Origin: Streptomyces bicolor
GTDB lineage: Bacteria; Actinomycetota; Actinomycetes; Streptomycetales; Streptomycetaceae
NCBI RefSeq assembly: GCF_000719285.1
Contig: NZ_JOFS01000030.1
Location: forward strand, 171,669-235,668
Length of the DNA stretch: 64,000 nt
Direction of reading: 5' to 3'
The stretch's first letter is position 1. Every line of letters starts with the position of its first letter. The notes beneath the pieces were generated by a model. The model worked only from the letters and a program-made list of their open reading frames with translations. It had not been told where the DNA came from and ran no database searches. Below, in pieces: positions 29,170 to 39,684 of this stretch. The position numbers and the translations under genes were made by a program.

Positions 29170-30015
29170 TCAGGATTTCGTGACTGTCGCCTTGTTGATG
29201 ACGACCGTCGCATTGGGGGCGGTGTTGCCGGTCGTGGGATCGGCGGGCTCGGCTCCGGCGTCCGCGATCTTCTTCAGGACCTTCATGCCCGCCTCGGACA
29301 CAGTGCCGAACGGTGTGTAGTCGGCCGGCAGCTGACTGTCCTGGTAGACGAGGAAGAACTGGCTGCCTCCGGTGTTGCGGCCCTCCTTCGTCTGCGCGTT
29401 GTACTGGTTTGCCATCGCGACCGTGCCCGCCGGGTAGACACCGCCCTTGAGGCTCGTGTCCTTGAGGTTCTCGTCGGGAATCGTGTACCCGGGACCGCCC
29501 ATTCCGGTGCCCTGCGGGTCACCGCACTGCAGCACGTAGATGTTGGCGTCGGTGAGCCGGTGGCACTTGGTGTGGTCGAAGAAGCCCTTGCCGGCGAGGA
29601 AGTTGAACGAGTTCACGGTGTGCGGGGCGGCCGACGCCTTGAGCGCGATGTCTATGTCACCGCACGTCGTCGCGAGCTTCATCGTGTACTTCGCCGACTT
29701 GTCGATGGTCAGCTCCGGCTCCTTCTTCCAGGTGGCCGTCTTGACCTTGCCCGCGGCGGGCTTCTCGCACGGGTCCGGAGCCTCGCTGGTCGGGCTCGGC
29801 GTGACCTCCGCGTTCGCGTTGCTCTTGCTGCCGTCGTCGCCCTTGAGGACCCCGGTCGTGTACAGCGCGAGGCTGCCGATGACGGTGACGCCGAGCACCG
29901 ACGCGACCACCGAGTTGCGCATGCGCGCCTTGCGCCGGGCGTCCGTACGCCGCTGCTGCTGCCGCAAGAACTTCTCCCGGGCGAGCTGACGCCGCCGCTG
30001 TTCCTGGCTGACCAC
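29170..30015 (-). CDS. Membrane-anchored peptidyl-prolyl cis-trans isomerase (cyclophilin)
   Basis: A 281-residue protein: a very basic N-terminus (EQRRRQLAREKFLRQQQRR), one membrane anchor (about 34-54), a Ser/Pro linker, and a C-terminal cyclophilin domain (NSFNFLAGKGFFDHTKCHRL, GGSQFFLVYQDSQLPADYTPFG). The domain faces outward and probably helps fold exported proteins. Some classic active-site residues differ from E. coli PpiB (for example CHRLTDANIYVLQCGDPQG). GTG 30015 follows GAGGAGAG. It is divergent from the MBL-fold gene, as in the relA-ppiB-hisS neighbourhood of mycobacteria. Confidence 0.9.
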   Translation of the reverse strand: MVSQEQRRRQLAREKFLRQQQRRTDARRKARMRNSVVASVLGVTVIGSLALYTTGVLKGDDGSKSNANAEVTPSPTSEAPDPCEKPAAGKVKTATWKKEPELTIDKSAKYTMKLATTCGDIDIALKASAAPHTVNSFNFLAGKGFFDHTKCHRLTDANIYVLQCGDPQGTGMGGPGYTIPDENLKDTSLKGGVYPAGTVAMANQYNAQTKEGRNTGGSQFFLVYQDSQLPADYTPFGTVSEAGMKVLKKIADAGAEPADPTTGNTAPNATVVINKATVTKS

Positions 30016-30105
30016 CGGGTTCTCTCCTCATGCGTCGTATGTGTCGACCGGTACGCGTGCGTCCATTGAGCCGATCGCCCGCGTGTGCCCCGTACCGTAT
30101 ATGGG

Positions 30106-30136
30106 TTCGCTGAGGAATCGGCAGCGCCGGTAGGCT
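30106..30136 (+). promoter_or_regulatory. Candidate promoter for the MBL-hisS unit
   Basis: TTCGCT (30106-30111) and TAGGCT (30131-30136), 19-bp spacer, about 60 bases before GTG 30196. A weak match to housekeeping promoters. Confidence 0.35.
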
Positions 30137-30195
30137 CTGACGACAGGCGAAGCCTGCCGACAAACCACCTGTGTCGACACAAACGAAGGACGATC

Positions 30196-30903
30196 GTGCT
30201 CATTGCCGGGTTCCCCGCCGGGGCCTGGGGGACGAACTGTTATCTCGTCGCCCCCGCCGCCGGTGAGGAGTGCGTGATCATCGACCCGGGCCACGAAGCG
30301 GCCCCCGGAGTCGAGGAAGCGCTGAAGAAGCATCGGCTCAAGCCCGTCGCCGTCGTCCTCACCCACGGCCACCTCGACCACGTGGCCTCGGTCGTCCCCG
30401 TGTGCGGCGCGCACGACGTACCGGCCTGGATCCACCCGGAGGACCGGTACATGATGAGCGACCCCGAGAAGGCGCTCGGCCGCTCCATCGGCATGCAGCT
30501 GATGGGTGAGCTGACCATCGGGGAGCCGGACGACGTCAAGGAGCTGACCGACGGCGCGAAGCTGGAGCTGGCCGGCATGGAGCTGACCGTCGCGCACGCG
30601 CCGGGCCATACCAAGGGGTCGGTGACCTTCGGCCTGCCCGAGGCGGCGGACATCCCGCCGATCCTCTTCTCGGGCGACCTGCTGTTCGCCGGCTCCATCG
30701 GACGCACCGACCTGCCCGGCGGTGACATGGCCGAGATCCTCGACTCGCTGGCCCGCGTGTGCCTGCCGCTCGACGACTCGACCGTGGTGCTGTCCGGCCA
30801 CGGCCCCCAGACGACCATCGGCCAGGAGCGCGCCACCAACCCGTATCTGCGGCAGGTGGCCGCCGGCCAGGGAGCTCAGCCGGCTCCCCGACGAGGAATG
30901 TGA
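30196..30903 (+). CDS. MBL-fold metallo-hydrolase (glyoxalase II-like)
   Basis: A 235-residue hydrolase with the binuclear metal motif H57-G-H59-L-D61-H62 (LTHGHLDHVAS), further ligand positions in HAPGHTKG, GDLLFAGSIGRTDLPGGD and the last His in LSGHGPQT. The FAGSIGRTDLPGGD pattern is typical of glyoxalase II-like proteins, so thioester hydrolysis is plausible, but the substrate is not determined. GTG 30196 follows GAAGGA. hisS starts 12 bases after the stop, the same pairing as in mycobacteria. Confidence 0.9.
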   Translation: MLIAGFPAGAWGTNCYLVAPAAGEECVIIDPGHEAAPGVEEALKKHRLKPVAVVLTHGHLDHVASVVPVCGAHDVPAWIHPEDRYMMSDPEKALGRSIGMQLMGELTIGEPDDVKELTDGAKLELAGMELTVAHAPGHTKGSVTFGLPEAADIPPILFSGDLLFAGSIGRTDLPGGDMAEILDSLARVCLPLDDSTVVLSGHGPQTTIGQERATNPYLRQVAAGQGAQPAPRRGM

Positions 30904-30915
30904 CGAGAGACCTCC

Positions 30916-32178
30916 GTGAGCACCTTTCAGGCCCCCAAGGGCACGTACGACCTGATCCCGCCGGACTCCGCCAAGTACCTGGCCGTCCGTGAGGCGATCG
31001 CGGCTCCCCTGCGCAACTCCGGCTACGGCTATATCGAGACGCCCGGCTTCGAGAGCGTCGAACTGTTCGCACGCGGCGTGGGCGAGTCCACCGACATCGT
31101 GACCAAGGAGATGTACGCCTTCGAGACCAAGGGCGGTGACAAGCTCGCCCTGCGTCCCGAGGGCACGGCCTCGGTCCTGCGCGCGGCCCTGGAGGCCAAC
31201 CTGCACAAGTCGGGCAACCTCCCGGTCAAGCTCTGGTACTCGGGCTCCTACTACCGCTACGAGCGCCCGCAGAAGGGCCGTTACAGGCACTTCTCCCAGG
31301 TCGGCGCGGAGGCCATCGGCGCCGAGGACCCGGCGCTCGACGCCGAGCTGATCATCCTGGCCGACCAGGCCTACCGCTCGCTGGGCCTGCGCAACTTCCG
31401 GATCCTGCTCAACAGCCTGGGCGACAAGGAGTGCCGCCCGGTCTACCGAGCGGCCCTGCAGGACTTCCTGCGCGCCCTGGCGCTGGACGAGGACACGCGC
31501 CGCCGCGTCGACATCAACCCGCTGCGCGTCCTGGACGACAAGCGCGAGTCGGTCCAGAAGCAGCTCACCGGCGCCCCGCTCCTGCGCGACTACCTCTGCG
31601 ACGCCTGCAAGGCGTACCACGAGGAGGTCCGCGAGCTGATCACGGCGGCGGGCGTCTCCTTCGAGGACGACCCGAAGCTGGTCCGTGGCCTGGACTACTA
31701 CACGCGGACGACCTTCGAATTCGTCCACGACGGACTGGGCTCCCAGTCCGCGGTGGGCGGCGGCGGCCGTTACGACGGCCTGTCCGAGATGATCGGCGGC
31801 CCCGCGCTGCCGTCCGTCGGCTGGGCGCTCGGCGTCGACCGCACGGTGCTCGCCCTGGAGGCGGAGGGCGTGGAGCTCGAACTCCCGGCGTCCACCAGCG
31901 TGTTCGCGGTGCCGCTCGGCGAGGAGGCCCGCCGGGTCCTGTTCGCCAAGGTGACCGAGCTGCGCAAGGTCGGCATCGCGGCGGACTTCTCCTACGGCGG
32001 CAAGGGCCTCAAGGGCGCCATGAAGAACGCCAACCGCAGTGGCGCCCGCTACACGATCGTGGCCGGCGAACGCGACCTCGCCGAAGGTGTCGTCCAGCTC
32101 AAGGACATGGAGTCCGGCGAGCAGACGGCCGTCGGCGTCAACGAGATCGTGGCGGAGCTGGAAGCCCGACTGGGCTGA
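30916..32178 (+). CDS. hisS: Histidyl-tRNA synthetase
   Basis: A 420-residue class II synthetase that charges tRNA-His. Motif 1 region near the N-terminus ([10 protein letters not shown]), motif 2 [16 protein letters not shown], the histidine-specific [14 protein letters not shown] and [11 protein letters not shown], motif 3 GWALGVDR, then the anticodon-binding domain ([20 protein letters not shown]). GTG 30916, preceded by GAGAGACC. Terminated by a strong hairpin. Confidence 0.96.
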   Translation: MSTFQAPKGTYDLIPPDSAKYLAVREAIAAPLRNSGYGYIETPGFESVELFARGVGESTDIVTKEMYAFETKGGDKLALRPEGTASVLRAALEANLHKSGNLPVKLWYSGSYYRYERPQKGRYRHFSQVGAEAIGAEDPALDAELIILADQAYRSLGLRNFRILLNSLGDKECRPVYRAALQDFLRALALDEDTRRRVDINPLRVLDDKRESVQKQLTGAPLLRDYLCDACKAYHEEVRELITAAGVSFEDDPKLVRGLDYYTRTTFEFVHDGLGSQSAVGGGGRYDGLSEMIGGPALPSVGWALGVDRTVLALEAEGVELELPASTSVFAVPLGEEARRVLFAKVTELRKVGIAADFSYGGKGLKGAMKNANRSGARYTIVAGERDLAEGVVQLKDMESGEQTAVGVNEIVAELEARLG

Positions 32179-32198
32179 TTGCCGGAGCGCTGATTCCA

Positions 32199-32228
32199 GG
32201 GGGCGGGGACCGCATGGTTCCCGCCCCC
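32199..32228 (+). terminator. Terminator after hisS
   Basis: GGGGGCGGG/CCCGCCCCC extended by three further pairs (one wobble), loop of 6, followed by TTCGT, about 20 bases after the hisS stop. Confidence 0.8.
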
Positions 32229-32376
32229 TTCGTGTCCCGTCGGTGTCCTGAACCGAACGCCTTTACCCGGTCGCGCGCCTTTGCTTATGTCCCGTGAACG
32301 GCGGGCGAGTGGGGGTGTACGGCACAATGTGCCGTGCCCGGAGAAGGTCCAACTCTCAAGTGACGGAATCGGCGTG

Positions 32377-33033
32377 ATGAGCAAGACGACAGTCAAAGAC
32401 GTCTCCACCGAGCCCGAGCCGGAGCGTGCCGAGGCGGCGCCGCGGTCGACGGGCGGCAGCCGTGCGTTCGCCCTGATGCTGGTGATCACCGGCGCGGCGG
32501 GACTGCTTGCCGCGTGGGTCATCACGATCGACAAGTTCAAGCTGCTCGAGGCCAAGGTCGAGGGCAGGACGTTCACGCCGGGCTGCAGCCTGAACCCCAT
32601 CGTCTCCTGCGGCAGCGTCATGGAGAGCAAGCAGGCCGCCGCCTTCGGGTTCCCCAACCCGATGCTCGGCCTCATCGCCTACGCCATCGTCATCTGCGTC
32701 GGCATGAGCCTGCTCGGCCGCGCCCGCTTCCCGCGCTGGTACTGGCTCACCTTCAACGCCGGCACCCTCTTCGGTGTGGTCTTCTGCGCCTGGCTGATGT
32801 ACCAGTCGCTGTACCGGATCAACGCGCTGTGCCTGTGGTGCTCGCTGGCCTGGGTCGCGACGATCATCATGTTCTGGTACGTGACGTCGTTCAACATCCG
32901 CAGCGGCTTCCTGCCCGCTCCGAACTGGCTCAGGAGCTTCTTCGGCGAGTTCACCTGGGTCATGCCCGTCCTGCACATCGGCATCATCGGCATGCTGATC
33001 CTGACCCGCTGGTGGGACTTCTGGACCAGCTGA
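32377..33033 (+). CDS. Vitamin K epoxide reductase family protein
   Basis: A 218-residue membrane protein with the VKOR four-cysteine set: loop pair C70 and C78 (PGCSLNPIVSCGS) and the redox CXXC C152-LW-C155. About five membrane helices follow a 30-residue acidic N-tail. Bacterial VKOR reoxidises DsbA-like proteins, passing electrons to quinone to make disulfides in exported proteins. No fused thioredoxin domain is present. The start could be ATG 32377 or GTG 32374; the ribosome binding site is weak. Confidence 0.92.
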   Translation: MSKTTVKDVSTEPEPERAEAAPRSTGGSRAFALMLVITGAAGLLAAWVITIDKFKLLEAKVEGRTFTPGCSLNPIVSCGSVMESKQAAAFGFPNPMLGLIAYAIVICVGMSLLGRARFPRWYWLTFNAGTLFGVVFCAWLMYQSLYRINALCLWCSLAWVATIIMFWYVTSFNIRSGFLPAPNWLRSFFGEFTWVMPVLHIGIIGMLILTRWWDFWTS

Positions 33034-33113
33034 GCCAGGACCTCCCGCCGGGATCGAGGCCCAGCCTCCCGGGCCCGGCTGGATTGTCAGTGCGGTGATT
33101 TAGGGTTTCCCAC

Positions 33114-34469
33114 GTGGAGCCCGACCTGTTCACCGCCGCCGCAGAAGAACGCCAGGAGAAGGACCCCGCCGGCAGTCCCCTGGCGGTGCGCATGCGCCCG
33201 CGCACCCTGGACGAGGTGGTGGGCCAGCAGCACCTGCTCAAGCCCGGCTCACCCCTGCGCCGACTGGTCGGCGAAGGCGCCAAGGGCCCGGCGGGCCCGT
33301 CGTCGGTGATCCTCTGGGGCCCGCCGGGCACCGGCAAGACCACCCTGGCGTACGTCGTCTCGAAGGCCACCAACAAGCGCTTCGTCGAGCTGTCCGCCAT
33401 CACCGCCGGAGTGAAGGAGGTCCGCGCGGTCATCGACGGCGCCCGCCGCGCCACCGGTGGCTACGGCAAGGAGACCGTCCTCTTCCTCGACGAGATCCAC
33501 CGCTTCAGCAAGGCCCAGCAGGACTCCCTCCTCCCGGCCGTCGAGAACCGCTGGGTGACCCTGATCGCGGCGACCACCGAGAACCCGTACTTCTCGGTCA
33601 TCTCCCCGCTCCTGTCCCGCTCCCTCCTCCTCACCCTCGAACCCCTCACCGACGACGACCTGCGCGACCTCCTCAAGCGCGCGCTCACCGACGAGCGCGG
33701 CCTCAAGAGCGCCGTCACCCTCCCCGAGGACACCGAGGCCCATCTGCTGCGCATCGCAGGCGGTGACGCCCGCCGCGCCCTGACCGCCCTCGAGGCGGCC
33801 GCCGGGGCAGCGCTCGACAAGGGCGAGCGGGAGATCGGTCTGCAGACGCTGGAGGAGACGGTCGACCGGGCCGCCGTGAAGTACGACCGCGACGGCGACC
33901 AGCACTACGACGTGGCCAGCGCCCTCATCAAGTCGATCCGCGGCTCCGATGTCGACGCCGCCCTGCACTACCTGGCCCGGATGATCGAGGCCGGCGAGGA
34001 CCCCCGCTTCATCGCCCGCCGCCTGATGATCTCCGCCAGCGAGGACATCGGCCTCGCGGACCCGAACGCCCTGCCGATCGCGGTCGCCGCCGCCCAGGCC
34101 GTCGCCATGATCGGCTTCCCCGAGGCGGCCCTGACCCTCAGTCACGCCACCATCGCCCTCGCCCTCGCCCCCAAGTCCAACTCCGCGACCACCGCGATCG
34201 GCGCCGCCCTGGACGACGTACGCAAGGGACTGGCCGGCCCTGTCCCGCCCCACCTGCGCGACGGGCACTACAAGGGCGCCGCCAAGCTCGGGCACGCGCA
34301 GGGGTACGTGTATCCGCACGACCTGTCCGAGGGCATCGCCGAGCAGCAGTACGCCCCGGATGCCCTCAAGGACCGCGAGTACTACAGCCCGACCCGGCAC
34401 GGCGCCGAGGCGCGGTACGCGGACGCCGTGGAGTGGACCAGGAAGCACCTCGGGCGCAAGCGGTCCTGA
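33114..34469 (+). CDS. rarA: Replication-associated recombination protein RarA (MgsA, AAA+ ATPase)
   Basis: A 451-residue clamp-loader-like ATPase. Opening [17 protein letters not shown], Walker [11 protein letters not shown], Walker [12 protein letters not shown], sensor region [11 protein letters not shown], and the RarA C-terminal tetramerisation part with the hallmark [18 protein letters not shown]. It acts at stalled replication forks. GTG 33114. No gene-specific terminator is seen before the rpsD promoter region. Confidence 0.94.
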   Translation: MEPDLFTAAAEERQEKDPAGSPLAVRMRPRTLDEVVGQQHLLKPGSPLRRLVGEGAKGPAGPSSVILWGPPGTGKTTLAYVVSKATNKRFVELSAITAGVKEVRAVIDGARRATGGYGKETVLFLDEIHRFSKAQQDSLLPAVENRWVTLIAATTENPYFSVISPLLSRSLLLTLEPLTDDDLRDLLKRALTDERGLKSAVTLPEDTEAHLLRIAGGDARRALTALEAAAGAALDKGEREIGLQTLEETVDRAAVKYDRDGDQHYDVASALIKSIRGSDVDAALHYLARMIEAGEDPRFIARRLMISASEDIGLADPNALPIAVAAAQAVAMIGFPEAALTLSHATIALALAPKSNSATTAIGAALDDVRKGLAGPVPPHLRDGHYKGAAKLGHAQGYVYPHDLSEGIAEQQYAPDALKDREYYSPTRHGAEARYADAVEWTRKHLGRKRS

Positions 34470-34763
34470 GCACCCTGTAAACTGTGCCGAAGTGCTGTGT
34501 CCCGTGCTGTCAGAACGGGACGGTCAGCCGGAACCCCCAGGGGGTTCCAGGAGCGTCGCGCACCGTTCGAATGGTGTCGCGGGCAGCCCACCACCACTCG
34601 TCGCACGACGGGATCGGTCGGTGGGCCACTCGCGTGCTGCACATATGTGCCCAGACCAGGGGAGCGGCTGCCCACCCCGTCCGCAAGGGCGAGGAGGGTT
34701 TCCCCGGCTGCGGATGCGACCTCCCTCAACCCTGACAAGCCGAACACTGAGAAATGAGAGATC
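34470..34763 (+). promoter_or_regulatory. rpsD leader region with palindrome
   Basis: Nearly 300 bases without a credible gene. TAAACT at 34478-34483 could be a -10 box, but no good -35 is visible. A perfect GGAACCCCC-A-GGGGGTTCC palindrome lies at 34530-34548. The long leader fits a ribosomal-protein operon with autogenous control, since S4 regulates its own mRNA in other bacteria; that is inference here. Confidence 0.4.
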
Positions 34764-35378
34764 GTGGCGAACCAGTCCCGCCCCAAGGTCAAGAAGTCGC
34801 GTGCCCTCGGCATCGCGCTGACCCCGAAGGCCGTCAAGTACTTCGAGGCCCGTCCCTACCCGCCGGGTGAGCACGGCCGCGGCCGCAAGCAGAACTCGGA
34901 CTACAAGGTCCGTCTGCTGGAGAAGCAGCGTCTGCGCGCGCAGTACGACGTGTCCGAGCGTCAGCTCGTCCGCGCCTACGAGCGTGCCTCCAAGGTTCAG
35001 GGCAAGACCGGTGAGGCCCTGATCATCGAGCTCGAGCGCCGTCTCGACGCCCTGGTCCTGCGTTCGGGCATCGCCCGCACCATCTACCAGGCCCGTCAGA
35101 TGGTCGTTCACGGCCACATCGAGGTCAACGGCCAGAAGGTCGACAAGCCGTCGTTCCGCGTCCGTCCCGACGACGTCGTGATGGTCCGCGAGCGCAGCCG
35201 CGAGAAGACCCTCTTCTCCATCGCCCGCGAGGGTGGCTTCGCCCCCGAGGGTGAGACCCCGCGCTACCTCCAGGTGAACCTCAAGGCCCTGGCGTTCCGC
35301 CTGGACCGCGAGCCGAACCGCAAGGAGATCCCGGTGATCTGCGACGAGCAGCTCGTCGTCGAGTACTACGCCCGTTGA
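34764..35378 (+). CDS. rpsD: 30S ribosomal protein S4
   Basis: A 204-residue small-subunit primary assembly protein. The S4 core [19 protein letters not shown] and the S4 RNA-binding domain [20 protein letters not shown] / [17 protein letters not shown] are present. It lacks the N-terminal zinc cysteines, i.e. the Cys-free form; a zinc-containing paralogue is not in this window. GTG 34764. It is monocistronic, ended by a hairpin. Confidence 0.97.
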   Translation: MANQSRPKVKKSRALGIALTPKAVKYFEARPYPPGEHGRGRKQNSDYKVRLLEKQRLRAQYDVSERQLVRAYERASKVQGKTGEALIIELERRLDALVLRSGIARTIYQARQMVVHGHIEVNGQKVDKPSFRVRPDDVVMVRERSREKTLFSIAREGGFAPEGETPRYLQVNLKALAFRLDREPNRKEIPVICDEQLVVEYYAR

Positions 35379-35409
35379 TCCGTCAGCGGCCGTAGGACTT
35401 CTGCGCCCG

Positions 35410-35455
35410 AGCCCGCCGTTCCTCCTGCCCTTCGGGGCGGGCGGGGCGGCGGGCT
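35410..35455 (+). terminator. Terminator after rpsD
   Basis: AGCCCGCCG (35410-35418) pairs with CGGCGGGCT (35447-35455), enclosing an inner CTGCCC-TTCG-GGGCGG hairpin, then TT. Confidence 0.8.
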
Positions 35456-35595
35456 TTCGCATACGGGCACGCTCATCGGGCACCGCCCTTGATCCGGTAT
35501 CGCACACCGCCCCGAATCCGGTACGGAGCGCCGCCCCCGGCGCGATAGGCTCGCCCTCGAAGATACGTGTTCACACTTCAGGGAGCGGGTGCGCA

Positions 35596-36024
35596 GTGTC
35601 CGGTGGAGAGGTTGCCGGGATCCTGGTGGCCGTCTTCTGGGCGATCCTGGTCTCCTTCCTCGCCGTCGCGCTGGCGAGGCTGGCCCAGACGCTCAAGGCG
35701 ACCACCAAGCTTGTCGCGGATGTGACCGACCAGGCCGTCCCGCTCCTGGCAGAGGCCTCCACCGCGGTGCGCTCCGCGCAGACCCAGATCGACCGGGTCG
35801 ACGCGATCGCCTCCGACGTCCAGGAGGTCACGTCGAACGCCTCCGCCCTGTCGACGACCGTCGCCTCCACCTTCGGCGGCCCCCTCGTCAAGGTCGCCGC
35901 CTTCGGCTACGGCGTGCGCCGGGCCCTCGGTGGCCGCAAGCAGGAGGACGCGCCCGCCAGGTCGCCCCGGCGTACCGTGATCGTGGGCCGGACGGTCCCT
36001 GCCGCACGACGCAAGCGGAAGTAA
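35596..36024 (+). CDS. DUF948-family membrane protein
   Basis: A 142-residue protein with an N-terminal membrane helix (about 5-27, VAGILVAVFWAILVSFLAVAL), then a long amphipathic helix with repeated Thr/Ala/Val positions (TTKLVADVTDQAVPLLAEAS and TAVRSAQTQIDRVDAIASDV), typical of DUF948. The C-terminus is Arg-rich. It lies 16 bases before a second small gene and upstream of alaS, a conserved actinobacterial arrangement. Function unknown; structural or stress-related roles have been suggested for DUF948 proteins. Confidence 0.85.
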   Translation: MSGGEVAGILVAVFWAILVSFLAVALARLAQTLKATTKLVADVTDQAVPLLAEASTAVRSAQTQIDRVDAIASDVQEVTSNASALSTTVASTFGGPLVKVAAFGYGVRRALGGRKQEDAPARSPRRTVIVGRTVPAARRKRK

Positions 36025-36040
36025 GGACTGAGACCGAGCG

Positions 36041-36388
36041 ATGTTCCGCCGTACGTTCTGGTTCAGCACGGGTGTCGCCGCCGGTGTGTGGGCCACCACC
36101 AAGGTCAACCGCAAGCTCAAGCAGCTCACCCCGGAGAGCCTTGCCGCCACCGCCGCGAACAAGGCCCTGGAGACGGGGCAGCGGCTGAAGGAGCGCGCGG
36201 TGGACTTCGCTCTCGACGTCCGCGACAACATGGCCCAGCGGGAGGCCGAGCTGGAGGACGCGCTCGGCATCCAGGAGAGTCCCGAACTCCCCGCGACCCG
36301 GCGGTACACCGCCATCGAGAACAACCGCAGCAACCCGAAGTACGTCGACAACCCGACGCACTCGTACAACCGGAATGAGGACCACTGA
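36041..36388 (+). CDS. Small conserved protein upstream of alaS
   Basis: A 115-residue protein ([20 protein letters not shown]) with a short hydrophobic N-terminus that could be a membrane anchor, a helical middle ([20 protein letters not shown]) and a polar, Asn-rich C-terminus. I do not know a function. Its stop shares one base with the alaS start (TGATG), so it is co-translated with alaS and probably the DUF948 gene. Confidence 0.8.
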   Translation: MFRRTFWFSTGVAAGVWATTKVNRKLKQLTPESLAATAANKALETGQRLKERAVDFALDVRDNMAQREAELEDALGIQESPELPATRRYTAIENNRSNPKYVDNPTHSYNRNEDH

Positions 36389-39060
36389 TGGAGTCGGCCG
36401 AGATTCGCCGCCGCTGGCTGAGCTTCTTCGAGGAGCGCGGGCACACCGTCGTCCCTTCGGCGTCGCTCATCGCGGACGACCCGACTCTGCTCCTCGTCCC
36501 GGCCGGCATGGTGCCCTTCAAGCCCTACTTCCTGGGTGAGGTCAAGCCGCCCTTCGACCGCGCCACCAGCGTCCAGAAGTGCGTGCGCACGCCGGACATC
36601 GAAGAGGTCGGCAAGACCACCCGGCACGGCACGTTCTTCCAGATGTGCGGCAACTTCTCCTTCGGCGACTACTTCAAGGAAGGCGCCATCAAGTACGCCT
36701 GGGAGCTGCTCACCACGCCCCAGGACAAGGGTGGTTACGGCCTGGAGCCGGAGAAGCTCTGGATCACCGTCTACAAGGACGACGACGAGGCCGAGCGCAT
36801 CTGGCACGAGGTCGTCGGCGTGCCGAAGGAGCGCATCCAGCGCCTCGGCATGAAGGACAACTACTGGTCCATGGGCGTCCCCGGCCCCTGCGGCCCCTGT
36901 TCCGAGATCAACTACGACCGCGGCCCCGAGTTCGGCGTCGAGGGCGGCCCCGCCGTCAACGACGAGCGGTACGTGGAGATCTGGAACCTCGTCTTCATGC
37001 AGTACGAGCGCGGCCAGGGCACCGGCAAGGACAACTTCGAGATCCTCGGTGAACTGCCCAGCAAGAACATCGACACGGGCCTCGGCCTGGAGCGACTCGC
37101 CATGATTCTGCAGGGCGTGCAGAACATGTACGAGATCGACACCTCCATGGCCGTCATCAAGAAGGCCACCGAGCTGACCGGTGTCGCCTACGGCGACGCC
37201 CACGCCTCGGACGTCTCCCTGCGCGTGGTCACCGACCACATGCGTACGGCCACGATGCTCATCGGCGACGGCGTCAGCCCCGGCAACGAGGGCCGCGGCT
37301 ACGTGCTGCGCCGCATCATGCGCCGCGCCATCCGCAACATGCGTCTGCTCGGCGCCACCGGCCCGGTCGTCAAGGACCTGATCGACGTCGTGATCGGCAT
37401 GATGGGCCAGCAGTACCCGGAGCTCATCACCGACCGCGAGCGCATCGAGAAGGTCGCCCTCGCCGAGGAGAACGCCTTCCTCAAGACGCTGAAGGCCGGC
37501 ACCAACATCCTCGACACCGCAGTCACCGACACCAAGGCCGCCGGTTCGACCGTGCTGCCCGGCGACAAGGCGTTCCTGCTCCACGACACCTGGGGCTTCC
37601 CGATCGACCTCACCCTGGAGATGGCCGCCGAGCAGGGCCTTTCCGTGGACGAGGACGGTTTCCGCCGCCTGATGAAGGAGCAGCGGGAGCGCGCCAAGGC
37701 CGACGCCCAGGCCAAGAAGACCGGCCACGCCGGCGCCGGCGCCTACCGGGAGATCGCCGACAAGGTCGGCGAGACCGACTTCATCGGCTACAGCGACACC
37801 GAGGGCGAGTCCACCGTCGTCGGCATCCTCGTCGACGGCGCCTCGTCCCCGGCGGCCACGGAGGGCGACGAGGTCGAGATCGTCCTCGACCGCACCCCGT
37901 TCTACGCCGAGGGCGGTGGCCAGATCGGCGACACCGGCCGCATCAAGGTCGACACCGGTGCCGTCATCGAGGTCCGCGACTGCCAGAAGCCCGTCCCGGG
38001 CGTCTACGTCCACAAGGGCGTCGTCCAGGTCGGCGAGGTGACGGTCGGTGCCAAGGCCCACGCCTCGATCGATTCGCTCCGCCGCCGGGCCATCGCCCGC
38101 GCCCACTCGGCCACCCACCTCACCCACCAGGCCCTGCGCGACGCCCTCGGCCCGACGGCCGCCCAGGCCGGTTCCGAGAACCAGCCCGGCCGCTTCCGGT
38201 TCGACTTCGGCTCGCCGTCCGCCGTTCCCACGGCCGTGATGACCGACGTCGAGCAGAAGATCAACGAGGTGCTTGCCCGAGACCTCGACGTGCATGCCGA
38301 GGTCATGGGCATCGACGAGGCCAAGAAGCAGGGCGCCATCGCCGAGTTCGGCGAGAAGTACGGCGAGCGGGTGCGGGTCGTGACCATCGGCGACTTCTCC
38401 AAGGAGCTGTGTGGTGGCACGCATGTGCACAACACCGCCCAGCTCGGCCTGGTGAAGCTGCTCGGCGAGTCGTCCATCGGCTCCGGCGTGCGCCGCATCG
38501 AGGCCCTGGTGGGCGTGGACGCCTACAACTTCCTCGCCCGTGAGCACACGGTCGTCGCCCAGCTCCAGGAGCTGATCAAGGGCCGCCCGGAGGAGCTCCC
38601 GGAGAAGGTCTCCGCCATGCTCGGCAAGCTGAAGGACGCCGAGAAGGAGATCGAGAAGTTCCGCGCGGAGAAGGTGCTCCAGGCCGCCGCCGGTCTCGCC
38701 GAGTCCGCCAAGGACGTCCGCGGCATCGCCGTCGTCACCGGCCAGGTTCCGGACGGCACCACGCCGGACGACCTGCGCAAGCTGGTCCTCGACGTCCGTG
38801 GCCGTATCCAGGGCGGCCGGGCCGCCGTGGTGGCCCTCTTCACCGTCAACAACGGCAAGCCGCTGACGGTCATCGCCACCAACGACGCCGCCCGCGAGCG
38901 CGGCCTCAAGGCCGGCGACCTGGTCCGTACGGCCGCCAAGACGCTCGGCGGCGGCGGTGGCGGCAAGCCGGACGTCGCCCAGGGCGGCGGCCAGAACCCG
39001 GCCGCCATCGGTGACGCCGTGGACGCGGTCGAGCGGCTCGTGACGGAAACGGCCAAGTGA
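36388..39060 (+). CDS. alaS: Alanyl-tRNA synthetase
   Basis: An 890-residue class II synthetase. Catalytic core with [14 protein letters not shown] and PCGPCSEI; editing domain with the HxxxH motif ([12 protein letters not shown]) and the CGGTHV motif that clear misacylated Ser/Gly; C-Ala domain with dimerisation and a Gly-rich tail ([15 protein letters not shown]). The ATG at 36388 overlaps the preceding stop, and the stop overlaps ruvX (GTGA). Confidence 0.97.
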   Translation: MESAEIRRRWLSFFEERGHTVVPSASLIADDPTLLLVPAGMVPFKPYFLGEVKPPFDRATSVQKCVRTPDIEEVGKTTRHGTFFQMCGNFSFGDYFKEGAIKYAWELLTTPQDKGGYGLEPEKLWITVYKDDDEAERIWHEVVGVPKERIQRLGMKDNYWSMGVPGPCGPCSEINYDRGPEFGVEGGPAVNDERYVEIWNLVFMQYERGQGTGKDNFEILGELPSKNIDTGLGLERLAMILQGVQNMYEIDTSMAVIKKATELTGVAYGDAHASDVSLRVVTDHMRTATMLIGDGVSPGNEGRGYVLRRIMRRAIRNMRLLGATGPVVKDLIDVVIGMMGQQYPELITDRERIEKVALAEENAFLKTLKAGTNILDTAVTDTKAAGSTVLPGDKAFLLHDTWGFPIDLTLEMAAEQGLSVDEDGFRRLMKEQRERAKADAQAKKTGHAGAGAYREIADKVGETDFIGYSDTEGESTVVGILVDGASSPAATEGDEVEIVLDRTPFYAEGGGQIGDTGRIKVDTGAVIEVRDCQKPVPGVYVHKGVVQVGEVTVGAKAHASIDSLRRRAIARAHSATHLTHQALRDALGPTAAQAGSENQPGRFRFDFGSPSAVPTAVMTDVEQKINEVLARDLDVHAEVMGIDEAKKQGAIAEFGEKYGERVRVVTIGDFSKELCGGTHVHNTAQLGLVKLLGESSIGSGVRRIEALVGVDAYNFLAREHTVVAQLQELIKGRPEELPEKVSAMLGKLKDAEKEIEKFRAEKVLQAAAGLAESAKDVRGIAVVTGQVPDGTTPDDLRKLVLDVRGRIQGGRAAVVALFTVNNGKPLTVIATNDAARERGLKAGDLVRTAAKTLGGGGGGKPDVAQGGGQNPAAIGDAVDAVERLVTETAK

Positions 39061-39560
39061 GCGACGACACACCCGCGAGTGGCGACGGCCGGGGCATGCG
39101 CCGCGGCCGCCGCCTGGCGATCGACGTCGGCGACGCCCGGATCGGCGTCGCCTCGTGCGACCCCGACGGGATCCTCGCCACTCCGGTGGAGACGGTCCCG
39201 GGCCGGGACATCCCGGCAGCTCAGCGCCGCCTCAAGCAACTCGTCGAGGAGTACGAGCCGATCGAGGTCGTCGTCGGTCTCCCCCGCTCCCTCAAGGGGG
39301 GCGAGGGCCCGGCCGCGGTCAAGGTCCGGGGCTTCGCCCAGGAACTGGCGCGCATGATCGCGCCCGTACCGGTCAGGCTCGTGGATGAGCGGATGACGAC
39401 CGTGACGGCCAGTCAGGGGCTGCGCGCCTCGGGCGTGAAGTCGAAGAAGGGCCGGTCGGTGATCGACCAGGCAGCCGCTGTGATCATCTTGCAGCAGGCG
39501 CTCGAATCCGAACGAGTGTCAGGTAAAGCTCCGGGCGAGAGCGTCGAAGTGGTTATCTGA
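39057..39560 (+). CDS. ruvX: RuvX/YqgF-family putative Holliday junction resolvase
   Basis: A 167-residue RNase H-fold protein. The first catalytic Asp is in [14 protein letters not shown], the Glu in [21 protein letters not shown] and the last Asp in [18 protein letters not shown]. coli YqgF is involved in 16S rRNA 5' processing, so a pre-rRNA nuclease role is as likely as junction resolution. GTG 39057 overlaps the alaS stop; the first 15-18 residues are an extra acidic/Gly tail. The alaS-ruvX-mltG-aroE order is conserved in actinobacteria. Confidence 0.93.
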   Translation: MSDDTPASGDGRGMRRGRRLAIDVGDARIGVASCDPDGILATPVETVPGRDIPAAQRRLKQLVEEYEPIEVVVGLPRSLKGGEGPAAVKVRGFAQELARMIAPVPVRLVDERMTTVTASQGLRASGVKSKKGRSVIDQAAAVIILQQALESERVSGKAPGESVEVVI

Positions 39561-39684
39561 TCGCGATACGGTAACGTTCCGCGCGATGTACCGGTGTTCG
39601 AACAGCCGGCGCACACAAAGAGGCGGGACGGGAACCGGATCTTCGACAGCCGCGTGACCGCCGCCTCGCGGCTCTAGGGGATCG

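Noticed and set aside
35578..39072. 1164-codon minus-strand open frame opposite alaS
   Set aside because: Composition is Val/Leu/Gly/Asp-rich with no domain, exactly opposite the real alaS; a typical GC-rich antisense shadow. The same holds for the 1111-codon frame opposite carB.
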